A stretch of DNA of 38,956 bases from Candidatus Bipolaricaulota bacterium (GTDB lineage Bacteria > Bipolaricaulota > Bipolaricaulia > Bipolaricaulales > Bipolaricaulaceae), in contig JAUQPF010000044.1 of assembly GCA_030550535.1 (NCBI GenBank), positions 1-38,956 on the forward strand, given 5' to 3'. Position numbers and translations under genes: made by a program. How positions within the stretch are numbered: position 1 is the stretch's first letter; every line of letters begins with the position of its first letter. The notes under the pieces were generated by a model. It was not told the origin of the DNA. It saw only the letters and a list, made by a program, of their open reading frames with translations, and made no database searches. Positions 19,249 through 27,073 of the stretch are shown here, in pieces.

Positions 19249-20520
19249 TTACGGCCCCAAAACCCGAACGGGCGTGGAACAGCGGAGCTCCAAACCCTCT
19301 TCTTGGAACACCAGCTCCACGAAGAACCCGAGGTAGCCGGCGCTTCTGCGGACGCGCACGGAGATCTCCAGCCCTACCTCGCTGAGCTCCTGGGCCTGCC
19401 AACGGGCCCGGTCCAAATCGGGGGAGGGAAACTCCGCGAGCCAGAGCCGCGCCGCCTGTGGGGGCCGATCCGTGCGGCACACAAGCTCTACGCTATCCCC
19501 GTGAAACCGCAGCGTGGACTGCACCCGAGGAAGCGCTTCGCCCTGGGCGACCAGGCGGGCGAACGCCGCGATGCTGGGAAGAAGCCCTTCCCCGAAAAAC
19601 ACGTTGTGGCCGGCGTTGGGCACCCCATAGAGGAGCTTGGGCTCCGGAAGCCCTGACCAGTAGAGGCTTGTGGCGTCCGTGACCCAATAGGGATCGTTCG
19701 TGCCCACCACCACGAGCTTGGGCATGGTGTAGGCGTAGCGGTAGGAGTAGGGGTCCAAGAGCCAGGCCAGGCGAGCGGCCTGGGGGCTGGGGTCGGCCAG
19801 GGCGGTGAGGCCGCGGGCGGCGTAGGGGCGGAGCATGGGGGAAGGCCCGCCCAAAAGTTCCTCCTGCCGGGCAAGCTGGGCCGGGAAGTTCAGAAAATCG
19901 AAGACGATGGGAACGAGACCCAGGACCCTGGGGTCCACGGCCGCCGCAAGGTACGCGGTCCACCCCCGCTTGGAGGCCCCCGCCAGGATGAACCCGCGCA
20001 GCTCTGTGCCCCAAACCTCCGGGGCCAGGGCGGCGAGGGCGTCCATGGCGGCCACGGCGCTTCCCACCATGGGGAAGAGGATGGGCCAGTCCCAATCCCC
20101 TTCGGCCAGGTAGCGCTCGAACGTGTAGGCCAGAAGCTCGTCCTCGCGGAGGCCGAACAGGGGTTGGTTAGGGACGGAGTTGAGGATGGCCACGCGCAGG
20201 CCGGCCAGGCGGGCCACGGCCAACCCCAAAAGTTCCTCCCCAGGATACGGATCGCCGCTCAGGTACAAGAGGACCACGTCGCCCACCGCCCGCTCGGCCG
20301 GCTCCACAAGGAGGAGGCGGTGCGTCCAGGGGATGTTCCGCCAAATCTGCGAGCGCAGCCGAACCTCCCAAAGGCGGCCTCCATCCTCCGGCTGGCGCAC
20401 CACCTCCCAAGCGATCTGGCCCCGGCAGGTCCTCACGTAATCGAAAAGCTCGGTGGGGAACTGAGCGAAGGCAAAAGGCCCCAGGATCCCCAAAACCGCG
20501 CAAAGAAAAAGCGCACGCAT
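19249..20520 (-). CDS. Secreted PqaA-like alpha/beta hydrolase
   Basis: The 423-residue protein resembles the PhoPQ-activated pathogenicity-related (PqaA) family, which are alpha/beta-hydrolase-fold proteins of unknown substrate. A signal peptide spans about residues 1-19 (ending AFAQ). The nucleophile elbow is GASKRGW (Ser about 180), followed by LAAAVDPRVLGLVPIVFDFLN; VVVGTNDPYW carries the likely acid and NAGHNVFFG (about 305) the His. A C-terminal beta domain of about 90 residues follows, as is usual in the family. ATG 20520 lies 9 bases after TAAAAT with no Shine-Dalgarno. It faces the tRNA convergently with a 1-base gap. Pathogenicity is not implied. Confidence 0.85.
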   Translation of the reverse strand: MRALFLCAVLGILGPFAFAQFPTELFDYVRTCRGQIAWEVVRQPEDGGRLWEVRLRSQIWRNIPWTHRLLLVEPAERAVGDVVLLYLSGDPYPGEELLGLAVARLAGLRVAILNSVPNQPLFGLREDELLAYTFERYLAEGDWDWPILFPMVGSAVAAMDALAALAPEVWGTELRGFILAGASKRGWTAYLAAAVDPRVLGLVPIVFDFLNFPAQLARQEELLGGPSPMLRPYAARGLTALADPSPQAARLAWLLDPYSYRYAYTMPKLVVVGTNDPYWVTDATSLYWSGLPEPKLLYGVPNAGHNVFFGEGLLPSIAAFARLVAQGEALPRVQSTLRFHGDSVELVCRTDRPPQAARLWLAEFPSPDLDRARWQAQELSEVGLEISVRVRRSAGYLGFFVELVFQEEGLELRCSTPVRVLGP

Positions 20521-20529
20521 AGCAAGCGC

Positions 20530-20535
20530 ATTTTA
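20530..20535 (-). promoter_or_regulatory. -10 box of the PqaA-like gene (leaderless type)
   Basis: TAAAAT on the minus strand ends 9 bases before the ATG at 20520. No Shine-Dalgarno lies between; the -35 is not recognisable. Confidence 0.45.
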
Positions 20536-20567
20536 GCGGACCCTCTTCCCTGGGAGGCGCGCCGCGG

Positions 20568-20573
20568 TATCAT
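20568..20573 (+). promoter_or_regulatory. -10 box of the small exported protein / mtfA pair (leaderless type)
   Basis: TATCAT ends 9 bases before the ATG at 20583. An AGGTAGG touches the ATG and is too close to act as a ribosome-binding site. It is divergent from the PqaA-like promoter; the two starts are 62 bases apart. Confidence 0.45.
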
Positions 20574-20582
20574 CTAGGTAGG

Positions 20583-20972
20583 ATGCGCGCCAAGGGTTGG
20601 GTGTTGGCAGGTGTGCTTTTGCTGGCTTGGCCAGGAGCGGCGGCGGGGCTCTCGGGGGAGTTCTCCACGTCCTTCACCTTGGGCGGCTCCTTGGCCACAT
20701 GGAACAGCTTGGAGCTTCGCTTTTCCTTCCCTGGGTTTGAACTGCAAAGCCTCACGACCTGGCAAGGGCTGAACCTGCGCACGCAGTCGTTCACCCTGAG
20801 CGGGGACTTTGGGCATTGGGCGATCCAAGCGGGCGTGGTTCTTGAAGCCCTGGGGAAGCCCTATCTTGCGACCTGGGCTACCCAGGATTTCCAAGTGGCG
20901 GCGAGCTTCGTAGCCCTCGAGCTTCGCTTGGGAAGCCTCACCCTGCGCTTCGCTCTCCACGCCGGGCCGTGA
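20583..20972 (+). CDS. Small exported beta-rich protein, unknown function
   Basis: I do not recognise a named family. The 129 residues begin with a clear signal peptide (MRAKGWVLAGVLLLAWPGAAAG). About 107 residues follow in alternating hydrophobic and Ser/Thr-rich strands (SLELRFSFPGFELQSLTTW, LRTQSFTLSGDFGHWAIQAG, FVALELRLGSLTLRF). The alternation suggests amphipathic beta strands, perhaps a small barrel or a surface-layer-like module. There are no cysteines or catalytic motifs. Its stop overlaps the mtfA-like start (GTGA), so the two are co-translated and may act together. Confidence 0.75.
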   Translation: MRAKGWVLAGVLLLAWPGAAAGLSGEFSTSFTLGGSLATWNSLELRFSFPGFELQSLTTWQGLNLRTQSFTLSGDFGHWAIQAGVVLEALGKPYLATWATQDFQVAASFVALELRLGSLTLRFALHAGP

Positions 20973-21724
20973 GCTTTCTCCGGGGCTGGCGCCGAAGGAG
21001 GCTGCGCGCCCGCCCTTTCCCCCGCCGTTGGCAACCCTTCCTTTCCGGGATCCCGCTCCTCCCTTTCCTTGCGCCTTCGGACCAGCGCGAGCTTTTAGGC
21101 CACATCCAGGTTTTCCTGGCGGAGAAACGCTTTGAGGGCGCGGCCGGGTTCACCGTGGACGAGCGGGTTCGCCTCACCGTCGCGGGGAACGCCTGCCTCC
21201 TGCTTCTTCGCCGCAAGACGGACTATTTCCCGCGCATGCGCACGGTGGTGGTTTACCCCACCCTGTACGTGGCCCGCTACCGACGGCCGGGGCCAGGCGG
21301 GGTGGTGGAGGAGGGAATGGAGGTGCGGGCGGGCGAGTCCTGGCCCCTGGGCACGGTGGTCCTGGCCTGGGATGCCGTTTTGGAGGCGGGCTTCGGCCCG
21401 GGCGCCCGCAACGTCGTCGTCCACGAGTTTGCCCACCAGCTGGACCTCGAGGACGGCGCCATGCAGGGCGCGCCCGTCCTCCCTGCGGAGCTCCGCGAAC
21501 CTTGGCAGAACGTGGTCTTCGGGGAGTACCTGCGCCTGCGCGCGTCCCCGAGGCCCACGCCTTTAGCCTGGGGCTTAGAAAGCCCTGCGGAGTTCTTCGC
21601 CGTGGCCACAGAGCTTCTCTTTGCCGACCCCTGGAGCCTGCGGGCGCACCACCCTGAGCTCTACGGCCTTCTTTCCCGGTACTTTGGCTGGGATCCTGCG
21701 GAACTAGTCCGAATCGGGGGCTGA
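20969..21724 (+). CDS. mtfA: MtfA-type zinc metallopeptidase
   Basis: MtfA is an M90-family peptidase; in E. coli it binds the repressor Mlc and affects glucose-PTS expression. The 251 residues carry the zinc motif VVVHEFAHQLDLEDGA (about 149-164), GAPVLP and the third-ligand region ESPAEFFAVATELLF (about 205). LFLAPSDQRELLGHIQVFLAEKRFEGA-like residues near the N terminus are also family typical (here FLAPSDQREL, IQVFLAEKRFEG). The GTG at 20969 overlaps the previous stop. No Mlc or PTS gene is nearby, so the partner is unknown. Its 3' end overlaps trmI by 21 bases, convergently. Confidence 0.9.
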   Translation: MSFLRGWRRRRLRARPFPRRWQPFLSGIPLLPFLAPSDQRELLGHIQVFLAEKRFEGAAGFTVDERVRLTVAGNACLLLLRRKTDYFPRMRTVVVYPTLYVARYRRPGPGGVVEEGMEVRAGESWPLGTVVLAWDAVLEAGFGPGARNVVVHEFAHQLDLEDGAMQGAPVLPAELREPWQNVVFGEYLRLRASPRPTPLAWGLESPAEFFAVATELLFADPWSLRAHHPELYGLLSRYFGWDPAELVRIGG

Positions 21725-22543
21725 TCCCTCGGGTTCTTCCACCGGGGTTCCCGCCTCCGCGGGGCGGCGCACCAGCGCCTTGCGGGCGGAGACGAGGTAG
21801 CCCGTGAACCCCACCATGCGCTCCAAGGGCCGCACGCCCTCCCGCTCCCGCACGAGCATCCTCCGCTCCAGGATCTCCACGGCTTCGATCCAAACGAACC
21901 CGTTCTCCGCCAGGGCCTTCACGGCCTGCTTGAGCTGCTCGGCGGTGGGCACAAGGAGGGCCAAAGGCCTTCCCGGGGCCAGGGCCTCCCGCGCCGGCGG
22001 GATGGCCTCCCAAGGGGTGGGAAGATCCAGGAAGACCGCGTCCACGTCGGAAACGGGGAAGGGCTCGCCCGCCGTGAGGATTTGGGCCTCCACCCGGTCC
22101 GCATACCCCAGCTTCCGGATGTTCTGGAGGGCGTTATAGAGGAAGTCCGGGCGGCGGTCGTAGGTGTAGACCTTGCCCGTGGGGCCCACAAGCTGGGCAA
22201 GGAGGATGGTGAAGGCCCCGGATCCCGTGCCCATCTCCACCACCCGCGCCCCAGGGAAGAGGTCCAAGGCCAGAACGAGCCAGCCCGCGTCCTTGGGGTA
22301 CACGATCTGGGTCTGGCGGTGGACCTTCATCATGCGGTCCGCCAAGCGTGGGCGAAAGGCCACGAACGGGTGCCCGGTGGAGGAGAGGACCTCGCTGCCC
22401 TCAGGTTTCCCTGCGAGGTCATCGTGGCGGATGACCCCCCGGTGGGAGTGGAAGGCGCCGCCGGGGGTGAGGGTGATGAGGAAGGTCCGGCCCCGGCCGG
22501 TCTCCCAGAGGATCACGGGCTCCCCGTACTCAAGCGGGCGCAC
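21704..22543 (-). CDS. trmI: tRNA (adenine58-N1)-methyltransferase
   Basis: TrmI makes m1A58 in the tRNA T-loop using SAM; in Thermus it is needed for growth at high temperature. The 279 residues hold an N-terminal beta domain (ILWETGRGRTFLITL) and the Rossmann SAM site VVEMGTGSGAFTILLAQLVG (about 102-121). YTYDRRPDF and AVFLDLPTPWEA complete the family signature. The start is the GTG at 22543, overlapping the end of ttuA by 14 bases. It closes the ttuB-ttuA-trmI operon. The C-terminal extension (about 20 residues after ALVRRP) looks unconserved. Confidence 0.94.
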   Translation of the reverse strand: MRPLEYGEPVILWETGRGRTFLITLTPGGAFHSHRGVIRHDDLAGKPEGSEVLSSTGHPFVAFRPRLADRMMKVHRQTQIVYPKDAGWLVLALDLFPGARVVEMGTGSGAFTILLAQLVGPTGKVYTYDRRPDFLYNALQNIRKLGYADRVEAQILTAGEPFPVSDVDAVFLDLPTPWEAIPPAREALAPGRPLALLVPTAEQLKQAVKALAENGFVWIEAVEILERRMLVREREGVRPLERMVGFTGYLVSARKALVRRPAEAGTPVEEPEGSAPDSD

Positions 22544-23435
22544 GCTGGGCCATCCTCTCTTTGATGCGGCAGAAGCGGCAAGGCCCCTCCGCCCCCGTGG
22601 GCATCCCGCAGCTGGGGCACTCCCGAAGCTCGGTCTCCGTGGGCTTAGGAAGCTTTCCGTGCACGCGCAAAAAGGACTTGAGGAACGTGATCTTCGTGGA
22701 GGGCGCGGCGTCCTCCAGGCGGTTGAGGATGTCCTTGAGGAAGAGGGAGCGGGCGCCCACGCTGTGCGGGCACTCCTCGTAGATGTAGCGGATCCCCCGA
22801 AGGAGGCAGTAGGCCACCATCTCCCGCTCGGACAGGAACACAAGGGGCTTGACCTTGCGGGCGAGCTTGGGCCCCTCGGGGAGAACGGGGTATTGGCGGG
22901 CCAGGTACTCCAGATCCCAGCGGAGGGTGTTGCCCAAAAGGGTGGCGGCCTCGTCGTCCAGGTTGTGGCCGGTGGCCAGGGCCGCGTACCCCCCCTCCCA
23001 GGCCGCCCGGTTCATGAGGTAGCGCTTGATGGCCCCGCAGTGGGCGCAGGGCTCGCCCCGCAGCGCCTCCGCAATCTCGTCGAGGCCAGCTCCAAGCTCT
23101 TTTCGAAGCTCCACAACGTGGAGCACAAGGCCATGCTCCTGGGCGAAGGCCTCGCAGTGTTCCCGGGAGCGCCGGGAGTACGCGGTGATGCCCAAGTCAA
23201 TGTAGAGCCCGTCGGCCTGGTAACCCAAGCGGGTGAGGATGGCCCAAAGGCCCAGGGAGTCCTTGCCCCCGGAGACGGCCACAAGCACCCGCTCCTCCGG
23301 AGCGAACATGCGGAACTCCCGGATGGCCTTCTCCGCCTCCCTTTCCACCCGGGCCACCAGGTGCTCAGGGCAAAGGCGCAAATTGGCGTGGCGCAGGCGC
23401 AGCACCGCCTCGTTCGCGCAAAAACTGCAGCGCAT
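22530..23435 (-). CDS. ttuA: tRNA-5-methyluridine(54) 2-sulfurtransferase
   Basis: TtuA adenylates U54 of tRNA and exchanges its 2-oxygen for sulfur supplied by TtuB, giving s2T54 in thermophiles. The 301 residues have an N-terminal zinc finger (Cys3, Cys6, Cys22, His25) and the PP-loop SGGKDS at 55-60. Cys130, Cys133 and Cys222 are present, the three [4Fe-4S] ligands reported at the same numbers in the Thermus enzyme. A C-terminal zinc finger uses Cys273, Cys276, Cys286 and Cys289. ATG 23435 follows the ttuB stop by 1 base. Neighbours on both sides support TtuA over the related TtcA. Confidence 0.95.
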   Translation of the reverse strand: MRCSFCANEAVLRLRHANLRLCPEHLVARVEREAEKAIREFRMFAPEERVLVAVSGGKDSLGLWAILTRLGYQADGLYIDLGITAYSRRSREHCEAFAQEHGLVLHVVELRKELGAGLDEIAEALRGEPCAHCGAIKRYLMNRAAWEGGYAALATGHNLDDEAATLLGNTLRWDLEYLARQYPVLPEGPKLARKVKPLVFLSEREMVAYCLLRGIRYIYEECPHSVGARSLFLKDILNRLEDAAPSTKITFLKSFLRVHGKLPKPTETELRECPSCGMPTGAEGPCRFCRIKERMAQRAPA

Positions 23436-23436
23436 C

Positions 23437-23628
23437 CTAGCCTCCGGAGATGACGTCGATGAGCTCGAACTCCTCGCCGTCCTGGGGGCGGTAGTCCAGG
23501 GGCACGATCCTCCCGTCCCGGACAACAAGAACCGTGTCCGGGAGGATCCCGGCCTCCCGCAGGATCCGTTCCAGGCTCTTCCCCGCGGGGACGGTGAGGA
23601 CCTTATCCCGCCGCTTGAGGGTGACCAT
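23437..23628 (-). CDS. ttuB: Ubiquitin-like sulfur carrier for tRNA 2-thiolation
   Basis: TtuB is a MoaD/ThiS-like beta-grasp protein whose C-terminal glycine is thiocarboxylated and donates sulfur to TtuA. The 63 residues contain VPAGKSLERILREAGI and VVRDGRIVPLDYRPQDGEEF and end in ISGG, the required di-glycine. The start is ATG 23628 (MVTLKRRDKV); an upstream frame extension has no similarity. It has no Shine-Dalgarno and a TATACT box 8 bases upstream. The activating E1-like TtuC is not in the window. MoaD or ThiS is the alternative name, but the adjoining ttuA argues for TtuB. Confidence 0.92.
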   Translation of the reverse strand: MVTLKRRDKVLTVPAGKSLERILREAGILPDTVLVVRDGRIVPLDYRPQDGEEFELIDVISGG

Positions 23629-23636
23629 GCCGGAGG

Positions 23637-23642
23637 AGTATA
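23637..23642 (-). promoter_or_regulatory. -10 box of ttuB-ttuA-trmI (leaderless type)
   Basis: TATACT on the minus strand ends 8 bases before the ttuB ATG, with no Shine-Dalgarno possible in the remaining bases. The -35 region is not recognisable. Confidence 0.5.
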
Positions 23643-23732
23643 CCCACTCCGGGCTTCCACCGTTTCTCCACAACCTCTCCCTTGTGCCTGCACCCTGGGC
23701 CCCCAAAATCAACCGTGGAGGTGAACGGAACT

Positions 23733-24314
23733 ATGAGGAAGCTGGCGTTTGGAGCAGCGCTGGCGATGCTCTTGACGGTGGGCGCGTTTGGGCAGGCCTT
23801 GGGCGCACGGGTGGGCGGATACATCGGCCGGGAGAACCTCGCGCTCATCTGGATCAACGCCCTCGAGCTCACCCCCGCCCAGATGAAGGCCCTCCTCGCG
23901 CTCGTGGAGGAGCTCCTCCCGCTTCGCGAGGAGATCGTGAACATGCCCGACAAACTCCATGAGGATCTCCTGGCGTTCACCGGAACGCCCAAGGAATTGC
24001 GGGAGCTTCTGGCCGCCTACCAGAAGGAGCTGCGGGAGAAGCTCCAGACCCTAGAGGACAAGTTCGTCGCTGGCCTCAAAAGGATCCTCACCGTTGCGCA
24101 ATGGGAGAGGCTCCAGCGCGGGATCCTCGGAGAGATGCCTCGGGAACGGATCCGGGCGCGGGCGCGCGTGGCCCCGCGCTTCCTGCCGAGGAAACCCTTG
24201 GCTCCTCAGGCGCTTCCGGCGCTGCGCTTGGATCTCCTGCGGGGCTTGAGCCTTGTGCGCTTGCTCCCCACCTTGCAGGAAGTCCTTTCGGCCAAGCTGG
24301 AGGCGGTGAAGTGA
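23733..24314 (+). CDS. Exported LTxxQ (Spy/CpxP-like) helical protein
   Basis: The 193-residue protein has a signal peptide (about 1-22, ending VGAFGQALG). Two LTxxQ-type repeats, LTPAQMKALL and LTVAQWERLQ, sit at either end of a long charged helical stretch (about 45-130). This is the pattern of Spy/CpxP periplasmic chaperones or metal sensors, although it is longer and has an Arg/Pro/Leu-rich tail (about 135-193). GGAGGTGA lies before the ATG at 23733, so this gene has an ordinary leader. It is a single gene, divergent from ttuB, ending in the terminator at 24346. Exact function is unknown. Confidence 0.7.
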   Translation: MRKLAFGAALAMLLTVGAFGQALGARVGGYIGRENLALIWINALELTPAQMKALLALVEELLPLREEIVNMPDKLHEDLLAFTGTPKELRELLAAYQKELREKLQTLEDKFVAGLKRILTVAQWERLQRGILGEMPRERIRARARVAPRFLPRKPLAPQALPALRLDLLRGLSLVRLLPTLQEVLSAKLEAVK

Positions 24315-24345
24315 CCCCACCCGCCGCGCCCCCGCGGCGCCGGAG

Positions 24346-24379
24346 GGGAGGGCGGGGCTTCCCGCCCTCCCTTCTTTTT
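24346..24379 (+). terminator. Rho-independent terminator of the LTxxQ gene
   Basis: An 11-bp perfect stem (24346-24356 with 24361-24371, GGGAGGGCGGG and its complement) with loop GCTT is followed by TTCTTTTT. It points to the plus strand only; the minus strand has no T-tract after the stem. The T-tract runs into the mbhN stop codon on the other strand. Confidence 0.92.
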
Positions 24380-24771
24380 CACTCCACGATGAGCTCGGAA
24401 GAGAGCCGGTCGGTGCTGGCAAGCAGGAACTCTGGGCTCAGAGAAAGGGCGTTCACGGGGCAAGCGTCCACGCACTGGGCGCAGAACGTGCAGCGGGCTA
24501 CATACATCCGGATCTTCTTCACCTCGGGCTTGAACTCGATGACCTTGGCCGGGCACACCCGGATGCACAGTTGGCACCCGATGCACTTCTCCCGGTCGTA
24601 GGCGATCTTTCCCCGGAATTTAGGAGGCACCGGCACCGGTGGATGGATTTGGGCCCTGCCCTCCCGCACCCGGGCCAAGAACCGCGTCACCGACTTCGGC
24701 ATGTATTTGGCGGGAAAGCGATTCGTGGCCGGTCGGGAAAGGAGTTGCGCCACCAGGGTCTTGAGGATCAT
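24379..24771 (-). CDS. mbhN: Membrane-bound hydrogenase ferredoxin-like subunit MbhN
   Basis: This NuoI/EchF-like electron-entry subunit passes electrons from ferredoxin towards the small subunit. The 130 residues hold two [4Fe-4S] motifs: Cys63-66-69-73 (CIGCQLCIRVCP) and Cys94-97-100-104 (CTFCAQCVDACP). The N-terminal ~50 residues are a linker that docks on the membrane arm in homologues. ATG 24771 overlaps the mbhM stop (ATGA). It is the last gene of the operon, and its stop abuts the terminator serving the opposite strand. Confidence 0.95.
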   Translation of the reverse strand: MILKTLVAQLLSRPATNRFPAKYMPKSVTRFLARVREGRAQIHPPVPVPPKFRGKIAYDREKCIGCQLCIRVCPAKVIEFKPEVKKIRMYVARCTFCAQCVDACPVNALSLSPEFLLASTDRLSSELIVE

Positions 24772-25760
24772 GCCATCACCACCTTGTCCAGGACGAGGAG
24801 GAGGAGGCCGCCCAGAGCCAGGGCGGTGATCCGCCACCAGAAGCCCCGGGCGATCTGGTCCACCTTGAGGCGGGCCATGCCCACCCGCACCGTGGTCACC
24901 GCCAAAACCATGACGAAGAACACCTTGAGGAGCCAAAAGAGGAGGTCCACGACCTGGGCTGCGGCACCCCTAAGCCCAAGTGGCCCAGCGATCCCGTAGG
25001 GCACAAAGAGGGCCACCACGAGCCCGGCCATGACCACCGTGCGCACCGCGTCCGCCAAATAGAAGAGGGCCAAATACGTGCCCGAATACTCCACGAATAG
25101 ACCGCCGGCGATCTCCGTCTCCGCCTCAGGGATATCGAACGGGATCTTCGCGAGCTCCGCGGGCGTCACCACGAGCAGGGACACAAGGAGGATGGCCAGG
25201 CCCAGGATGCCCAGCGGTCCCACCGCCCCCCACAGGGGGTTCTGGGCCAGGACCCCAAGGGAGAAGGCCGGGCCCAGGCCCAAGGTGGAGAGGCGCCAGG
25301 CCAGGGCCACGAGGACCACCGCGAGCGGAAACTCGTAGGAGACCAGCATCACGAGCTCGCGCTGGGCGCCCACCACGCCCAAAGGGGAGCCGGAGGCGAA
25401 ACCGCCCAGGGCCATGGCCAGGGCCGGCACGGCCAAAAGGTAGAGCACGAGGATAGCGTCGCCGTGCCCCTCCAGGACCGGACCGAACGGCCCCCAGGGG
25501 AGGTACAAAAGGGCGGTGAAGGAGGCGATCACGGCCAAAAAGGGCATGGCCGAAAAGAGCCAGGCCACCGCGGTCTTGGGGATCACCGTCTCCTTCACGA
25601 GAAGCTTCCCCAGGTCCAAAAAAGGCTGGCGGAGGGGGGGACCAATGCGGGCCTGCATGCGCGCCGCGATCTTCCTGTCCACGCCGCGGTAAAAAAGCCC
25701 TACGATGCCCCCGCCCAGGAGAACAAGCGCTGCTTGCCCCACCACCAGCCAACCGCTCAT
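24768..25760 (-). CDS. mbhM: Membrane-bound hydrogenase subunit MbhM (NuoH-like)
   Basis: This is the membrane anchor that links the catalytic arm to the ion-translocating subunits. The 330 residues have about eight membrane segments and the two NuoH signatures: ARMQARIGPPLRQPF (about 33-47) and the acidic loop PFDIPEAETEIAGGLFVEYSG (about 210). ATG 25760 overlaps the mbhL stop by 4 bases. All motifs are intact. Confidence 0.95.
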   Translation of the reverse strand: MSGWLVVGQAALVLLGGGIVGLFYRGVDRKIAARMQARIGPPLRQPFLDLGKLLVKETVIPKTAVAWLFSAMPFLAVIASFTALLYLPWGPFGPVLEGHGDAILVLYLLAVPALAMALGGFASGSPLGVVGAQRELVMLVSYEFPLAVVLVALAWRLSTLGLGPAFSLGVLAQNPLWGAVGPLGILGLAILLVSLLVVTPAELAKIPFDIPEAETEIAGGLFVEYSGTYLALFYLADAVRTVVMAGLVVALFVPYGIAGPLGLRGAAAQVVDLLFWLLKVFFVMVLAVTTVRVGMARLKVDQIARGFWWRITALALGGLLLLVLDKVVMA

Positions 25761-27073
25761 CGCCGCAGCCTCCGCGTCTTCTCCCAGGAGAGCTTGAGGA
25801 GCTGCTCCTTGGTCCAGGTCTCCTCCCGCCCGTCCCGCACCACGTACACCCGGTCCATACAGCAGATGCAAGGGTCGATGCAGGCCGCGATGATGGGGAT
25901 GTCCGCGATCTCCTGGTCCTCGAACATGGGGTACCAGCTGAGGAGGTTGGAATAGGTGGGCGCCTTCACCTTCCACACGAGGAGGGATTCGTCCCCGGAG
26001 ACGAGGCGCACGTAGTGGATGACCTCGCCCCGGGGGGCCTCGTGCCAGCCCAAGCCCTCCCCTTCGGCCTTCTTCAGATAGGCCAAGAGGGCCGGGATCT
26101 TGGGGAAGGAGGTGATCTCGCCCTCCGGCATGTTCATGAGGGCCTTCTCGATGATGTCCAGGGACTGCCCCACCTCCAAAAGCCGCACCACGATCTTGTC
26201 GTACACGTCGCCTATGGGGGTGAGGCCGTAGTCCGCGGGGGTGATGGCTTTCACCTCGAAATCGGGATAGGCCAAATAAGGCCGGTCCTGGCGCACGTCC
26301 TTGCGGAGGCCGGAGGCCCGGGCCGTGGGGCCCACCGCACAGAGCTCCTCCGCCTCCTTGGGCTCCAAAACCCCCACCCCGCGGGTGCGGGCCTCCACCG
26401 TGGGATCGCGCAGGAACGCGTCCAAAAGCTGCTCCAGGAGCCCCCGGTAGTAACGGATGGCCTCCCAAACCTTGGGGTACTGCTCGGGCGTGATGTCCCT
26501 GCGCACCCCGCCGAAGATGGGGATCGCGTAGTCGATGCGGTTCCCCGTGAGCTCCTCCAGGATGTCCAGGACCTTTTCGCGCACCCGCCAGGTGAGGTGG
26601 AGGAGGGTATCGAACCCAAGCTCATGGGCGGCCACACCCGCCCAAAGGAGATGGGAGTGGATGCGCTCAAGTTCAGAAATGATGACCCGGATGTACTGGG
26701 CCCGGGGCGGGACCTCGATCCCCGCGGCCCGCTCCACGGCCTGGGTGAAGGCGATGGGATGGGAGACGGAGCAAATCCCGCAGATCCGCTCGGAAAGGTA
26801 CAGGACCTGGATGAGGTTTCGGCCCTGGCGCATGCCCATGAACTCGATTCCCCGGTGGGCGAAGCCCGTGCGGATCTCCACGCCCACGATGCGCTCCCCC
26901 CGCACCCGGAAGGTGAGGCGGATGGGCTCCTTCATGGCCGGATGGATGGGCCCAATGGGCACCTCGAAGACCTCGCCCAGTCCGGCCTCCACGCCCCGCA
27001 GCTCCGCCTCCCGCACCTCTTCCACCGCGGGAAGGACAGGATCGTTAGGATCCCTCGGTTCCCTTTCGGTCAT
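25757..27073 (-). CDS. mbhL: [NiFe]-hydrogenase large (catalytic) subunit MbhL, group 4
   Basis: MbhL carries the NiFe centre where protons are reduced to H2. The 438 residues show both metal-binding motifs: RICGIC (Cys98, Cys101) with SVSH, and DPCICC (Cys402, Cys405). All four nickel-ligand cysteines are present, which separates it from the Mbs/Mbx sulfur-reducing relatives and NuoD, which lack some of them. GFAHRGIEFMGMRQGRN precedes the first motif, as in group 4 enzymes. ATG 27073 lies inside mbhK (29-base overlap). About 33 residues follow the last cysteine; whether they are trimmed cannot be told. Confidence 0.96.
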   Translation of the reverse strand: MTEREPRDPNDPVLPAVEEVREAELRGVEAGLGEVFEVPIGPIHPAMKEPIRLTFRVRGERIVGVEIRTGFAHRGIEFMGMRQGRNLIQVLYLSERICGICSVSHPIAFTQAVERAAGIEVPPRAQYIRVIISELERIHSHLLWAGVAAHELGFDTLLHLTWRVREKVLDILEELTGNRIDYAIPIFGGVRRDITPEQYPKVWEAIRYYRGLLEQLLDAFLRDPTVEARTRGVGVLEPKEAEELCAVGPTARASGLRKDVRQDRPYLAYPDFEVKAITPADYGLTPIGDVYDKIVVRLLEVGQSLDIIEKALMNMPEGEITSFPKIPALLAYLKKAEGEGLGWHEAPRGEVIHYVRLVSGDESLLVWKVKAPTYSNLLSWYPMFEDQEIADIPIIAACIDPCICCMDRVYVVRDGREETWTKEQLLKLSWEKTRRLRR

